From Zerene cesonia (taxonomy: Eukaryota; Arthropoda; Insecta; Lepidoptera; Pieridae), in NCBI RefSeq assembly GCF_012273895.1, contig NC_052119.1:4473990-4537989 (forward strand): a stretch of 64,000 nt of DNA, given 5' to 3'. This document shows positions 62,401 to 64,000 of this stretch, piece after piece (within the stretch, counting starts at the first letter, position 1; every line of letters begins with the position of its first letter). The translations under genes and the position numbers were made by a program. The notes beneath the pieces were generated by a model that worked only from the letters and a program-made list of their open reading frames with translations, did no database searches and was not told the origin of the DNA.

Positions 62401-63871
62401 CGCTAGCAGGTGCGTGCCGCGCTCTCATACGTAATACGTACGGTTATAGGCGCACCGTGGGTGGAGTGAAGTACATACGTAGAGGTTCACACGTTATTTC
62501 TGTAGGGCATCATTGCACTTTATCGCAATGCCAATAACACAAATAGACTGAAATGACAAGTAATAAAACGAATATTACGCCTTCAAGAGTTTCATCCTAA
62601 CTTTCCAGGGAATAGAAATTACAACAGTCTTAATTTCACACTACAAGTGATAGTGTGAGATTTTATATATTTCAAACTGGATGGCGCTATAGCCAATAAT
62701 AAATTTACTATTTGTTAAACGTGATTTGTAAGAACGAGCAACATTCGGCAGCGGCGGCTCGAACCGCGCCACGTTCCGGTGGCACGCGCCGCAGCGCAGC
62801 AACGGCGTGCTGGTGGGCTACGAGGCGCAGTGCTGGGCGGCGGGCCGGCGGGGCGCGCGCCCGGCCGCGTGCGCGCCCGCGCGCCTGCCGCCCGCGCGCA
62901 CGCAGCTCGTGCTCACCGACCTCGCGCCCGCCGCCACTTACTTCTTTCAGGTCCTTTTTCATTCATGACTAGCGCGCCGCCCGTGTTACATATGTATCCT
63001 TCCTCAATAAATGGGCTATCTAAATCAGTTTTAGAATTTTTCAAAATGGACCAGTAGTTCCTGAGATTAACGCGTTCAAACAAATAAACAAACAGACTCT
63101 TCAGCTTTATAATATTAGTATAGATTAGTGTAGACGATAATATGGGGAAGGAACTGATATCTTTAATACAGGTTACTCCGTAACCTAGCAAAGACACCGG
63201 ACTTGAATCGTTTAATTGATCTTAAAGTACTTAGCTTTATAACCTTATGGTTAGGTAGAGTGTTCGATTTAATAAAAAACAATCTAATTTACATTCGGGT
63301 GAACCGGGAAAGGGTCGGTAGTGGCTGTTTTTGATATTATGGCTTATGTCTAAACTGACGAAGAGTTAGGTTATTTACTTTTTGGTAATTTGTTGTAATT
63401 CGATGTTTTTAATCTTTTTATTAAATACATATGTATTATTTTATTATTTATATACTGTATAATAAACGGTAACATAAATCTGACCTATTTTTTGCATAGA
63501 TATATTTTTTAGGGCTTTAACGTAAGTTTAATTAATATATTAAATTGACAAGTAAAATCCAAACGTAATAAACATAATTTTTGTGTTTCTTGTATCGACA
63601 GGTCCGTGCCTATAATGACGCTGGATATGGACAGTATTCTGAAATTGTGTCGGCGTCATCAGATGAAATTAATCCCATTCCAAAAGTTATGATATCATCA
63701 CAAGAATCAATCAAAATTGTCGACTTGGACTCGAGTGAAAGTGAAATTATACCTAAAAGTACTGGAGTGCCTATCGATTTCGCTATAGACATTGAGGAAA
63801 ATATTGCTTATTGGGTTAATAATCTTGAAGAAATCTTCTCTGCTAGAATCAACGGCAGCGGACATTACAAA
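44476..63871 (+). CDS. sev: Sevenless/ROS1 receptor tyrosine kinase, ectodomain part (gene runs off the right edge)
   Basis: Twenty-one exons: 44476-44628, 46285-46344, 56347-56406, 56486-56576, 56670-56890, 57123-57368, 57500-57647, 57845-57964, 58056-58389, 58581-58790, 59009-59410, 59566-59660, 59742-59880, 59953-60154, 60393-60582, 60926-61044, 61391-61586, 61780-61946, 62222-62409, 62752-62950, 63602-63871. All phases fit, giving 1,270 codons with no stop. Layout: signal peptide (WLVLSLLGLALSA), cysteine-rich head (Cys at 44, 48, 63, 67, 72, 76, 87, 91, 105, 109), two fibronectin III domains (~125-325), a YWTD-type propeller (~335-625), fibronectin III (~632-725), a second propeller (~735-995), two fibronectin III domains (~998-1195) and the start of a third propeller. 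ROS1-like stretches include SGAWQQWTFHLQL and DEINPIPKVM. In Drosophila it specifies the R7 photoreceptor on binding Boss. The membrane span and kinase lie beyond 64000. Confidence 0.93.
48452..48602 (+). promoter_or_regulatory. TATA-type promoter-like element framed by a 12-bp inverted repeat
   Basis: CAAATTCTGACA at 48452-48463 is mirrored exactly by TGTCAGAATTTG at 48591-48602. Between them lie a GC-rich run (GGGGCGCGCACCCTCGCTCG) and TATAAAT at 48570-48576. The TGTCAG falls about 20-25 bases beyond the TATA box, near where an initiator would sit. Function is not shown. Confidence 0.3.
49200..49214. repeat. Short GT microsatellite
   Basis: Seven GT units in sevenless intron 2. Confidence 0.8.
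49330..49587 (-). other. Unidentified 85-codon open frame in sevenless intron 2
   Basis: Minus-strand frame with protein-like, non-repetitive text: EGSWQLVASFLRPSGDDS, ATPVCTIAYLRRMVDDHL, TQLPELCTDPRVNNPL and IAIYIDIDDYSFKGRN, ending TGA at 49330-49332. An internal ATG is at 49495. It has no obvious start and sits in an AT-rich intron, so it may be an exon of a nested gene, an inserted mobile or viral fragment, or chance. A further minus-strand frame of 91 codons follows at 49113-48838. I recognise neither. Confidence 0.3.
60728..60890 (+). repeat. Dispersed repeat, family C, copy 2
   Basis: Starts 'actaatattataaagatgaa' and ends 'tatcacgggcgaagccgggg'. It shares 'ggtccgatttgaaaaattct' and 'taacccatttattgaggaat' (in reverse) with the 24006 and 62968 copies. 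It ends 35 bases before the sevenless exon 16 acceptor. Confidence 0.8.
62968..63124 (-). repeat. Dispersed repeat, family C, copy 3
   Basis: Starts 'actagcgcgccgcccgtgtt', contains 'ctcaataaatgggctatcta' and ends 'cttcagctttataatattag'. It begins only 17 bases past the sevenless exon 20 donor. Confidence 0.8.
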
Positions 63872-64000
63872 GTAAGCAAAATATAATATCATTTTCTTCT
63901 TCTTAGATCTAAAAATTTTTAAACTTAAGACAGGTCATGATAACAAATGATCTACTCTAACATTTCCATAAATCTAATGACTTAAACTAAAAATGAATTA

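Noticed and set aside
62206..62972. Arg/Ala-rich open frames on both strands
   Set aside because: Shadows of GC-rich sevenless exons 19 and 20, where stop codons are rare in every frame.
1..64000. CRISPR arrays, operons or prophage
   Set aside because: The DNA is eukaryotic; no regularly spaced repeats were seen.

Overview
The window is nuclear DNA of an insect, almost certainly a butterfly or moth. It is AT-rich, its genes are split by many short introns with GT-AG ends, and it carries short interspersed repeats of a kind I associate with Lepidoptera: CGCGGTTTCACCCGCG-type ends, 'TATAATATTAGTA' tails, and a tRNA-like SINE. I found no bacterial, plasmid or CRISPR features. All calls are by reading the translation and recalling protein families; no search was run.

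Seven protein genes are supported by exon chains in which every splice phase fits. (1) 875-3934 (+): Abraxas/FAM175, scaffold of the BRCC36 deubiquitinase complexes. (2) 5701-11590 (-): HPS1, a BLOC-3 subunit. (3) 12917-14613 (+): mitochondrial dihydroorotate dehydrogenase. (4) 14820-15538 (-): ATP synthase subunit s / DMAC2L. (5) 17235-18156 (+): Rab4. (6) 22062-38442 (-): a single-domain hexokinase. (7) 44476 to beyond the right edge (+): the sevenless/ROS1 receptor tyrosine kinase. Only about 1,270 ectodomain residues of gene 7 lie in the window; its membrane segment and kinase lie to the right.

The genes alternate in direction. Pairs 1/2, 3/4 and 5/6 are tail to tail; pairs 2/3, 4/5 and 6/7 are head to head. 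The housekeeping half (0-18 kb) is compact. The right half has a 16 kb hexokinase gene, a repeat-rich 6 kb gap (38.4-44.5 kb) and a 10 kb sevenless intron (46.3-56.3 kb). The genes do not form one pathway. DHODH and DMAC2L are both mitochondrial inner-membrane proteins; HPS1 and Rab4 both act in endosomal traffic.

The most interesting part is the hexokinase gene. Two copies of a 100-nt exon (27946-28045 and 28608-28707) encode alternative versions of the catalytic segment (IL-N-D-x-TGTLMSCA). Using both, or neither, would shift the frame. Three candidate first exons (38416, 33815 and 30271) all join exon 2 in phase 0, and two of their GC-rich upstream regions hold a perfect TGACGTCA palindrome. 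Together they could give up to six isoforms. Other points of note are a 608-bp hAT element with perfect 8-bp target duplications just upstream of an HPS1 splice acceptor, a mariner-type transposase relic, an Abraxas tail ending SPEY (a possible BRCT-ligand-like motif), a Rab4 tail ending CACRV, and coding-like open frames inside the hexokinase and sevenless introns that I cannot name.
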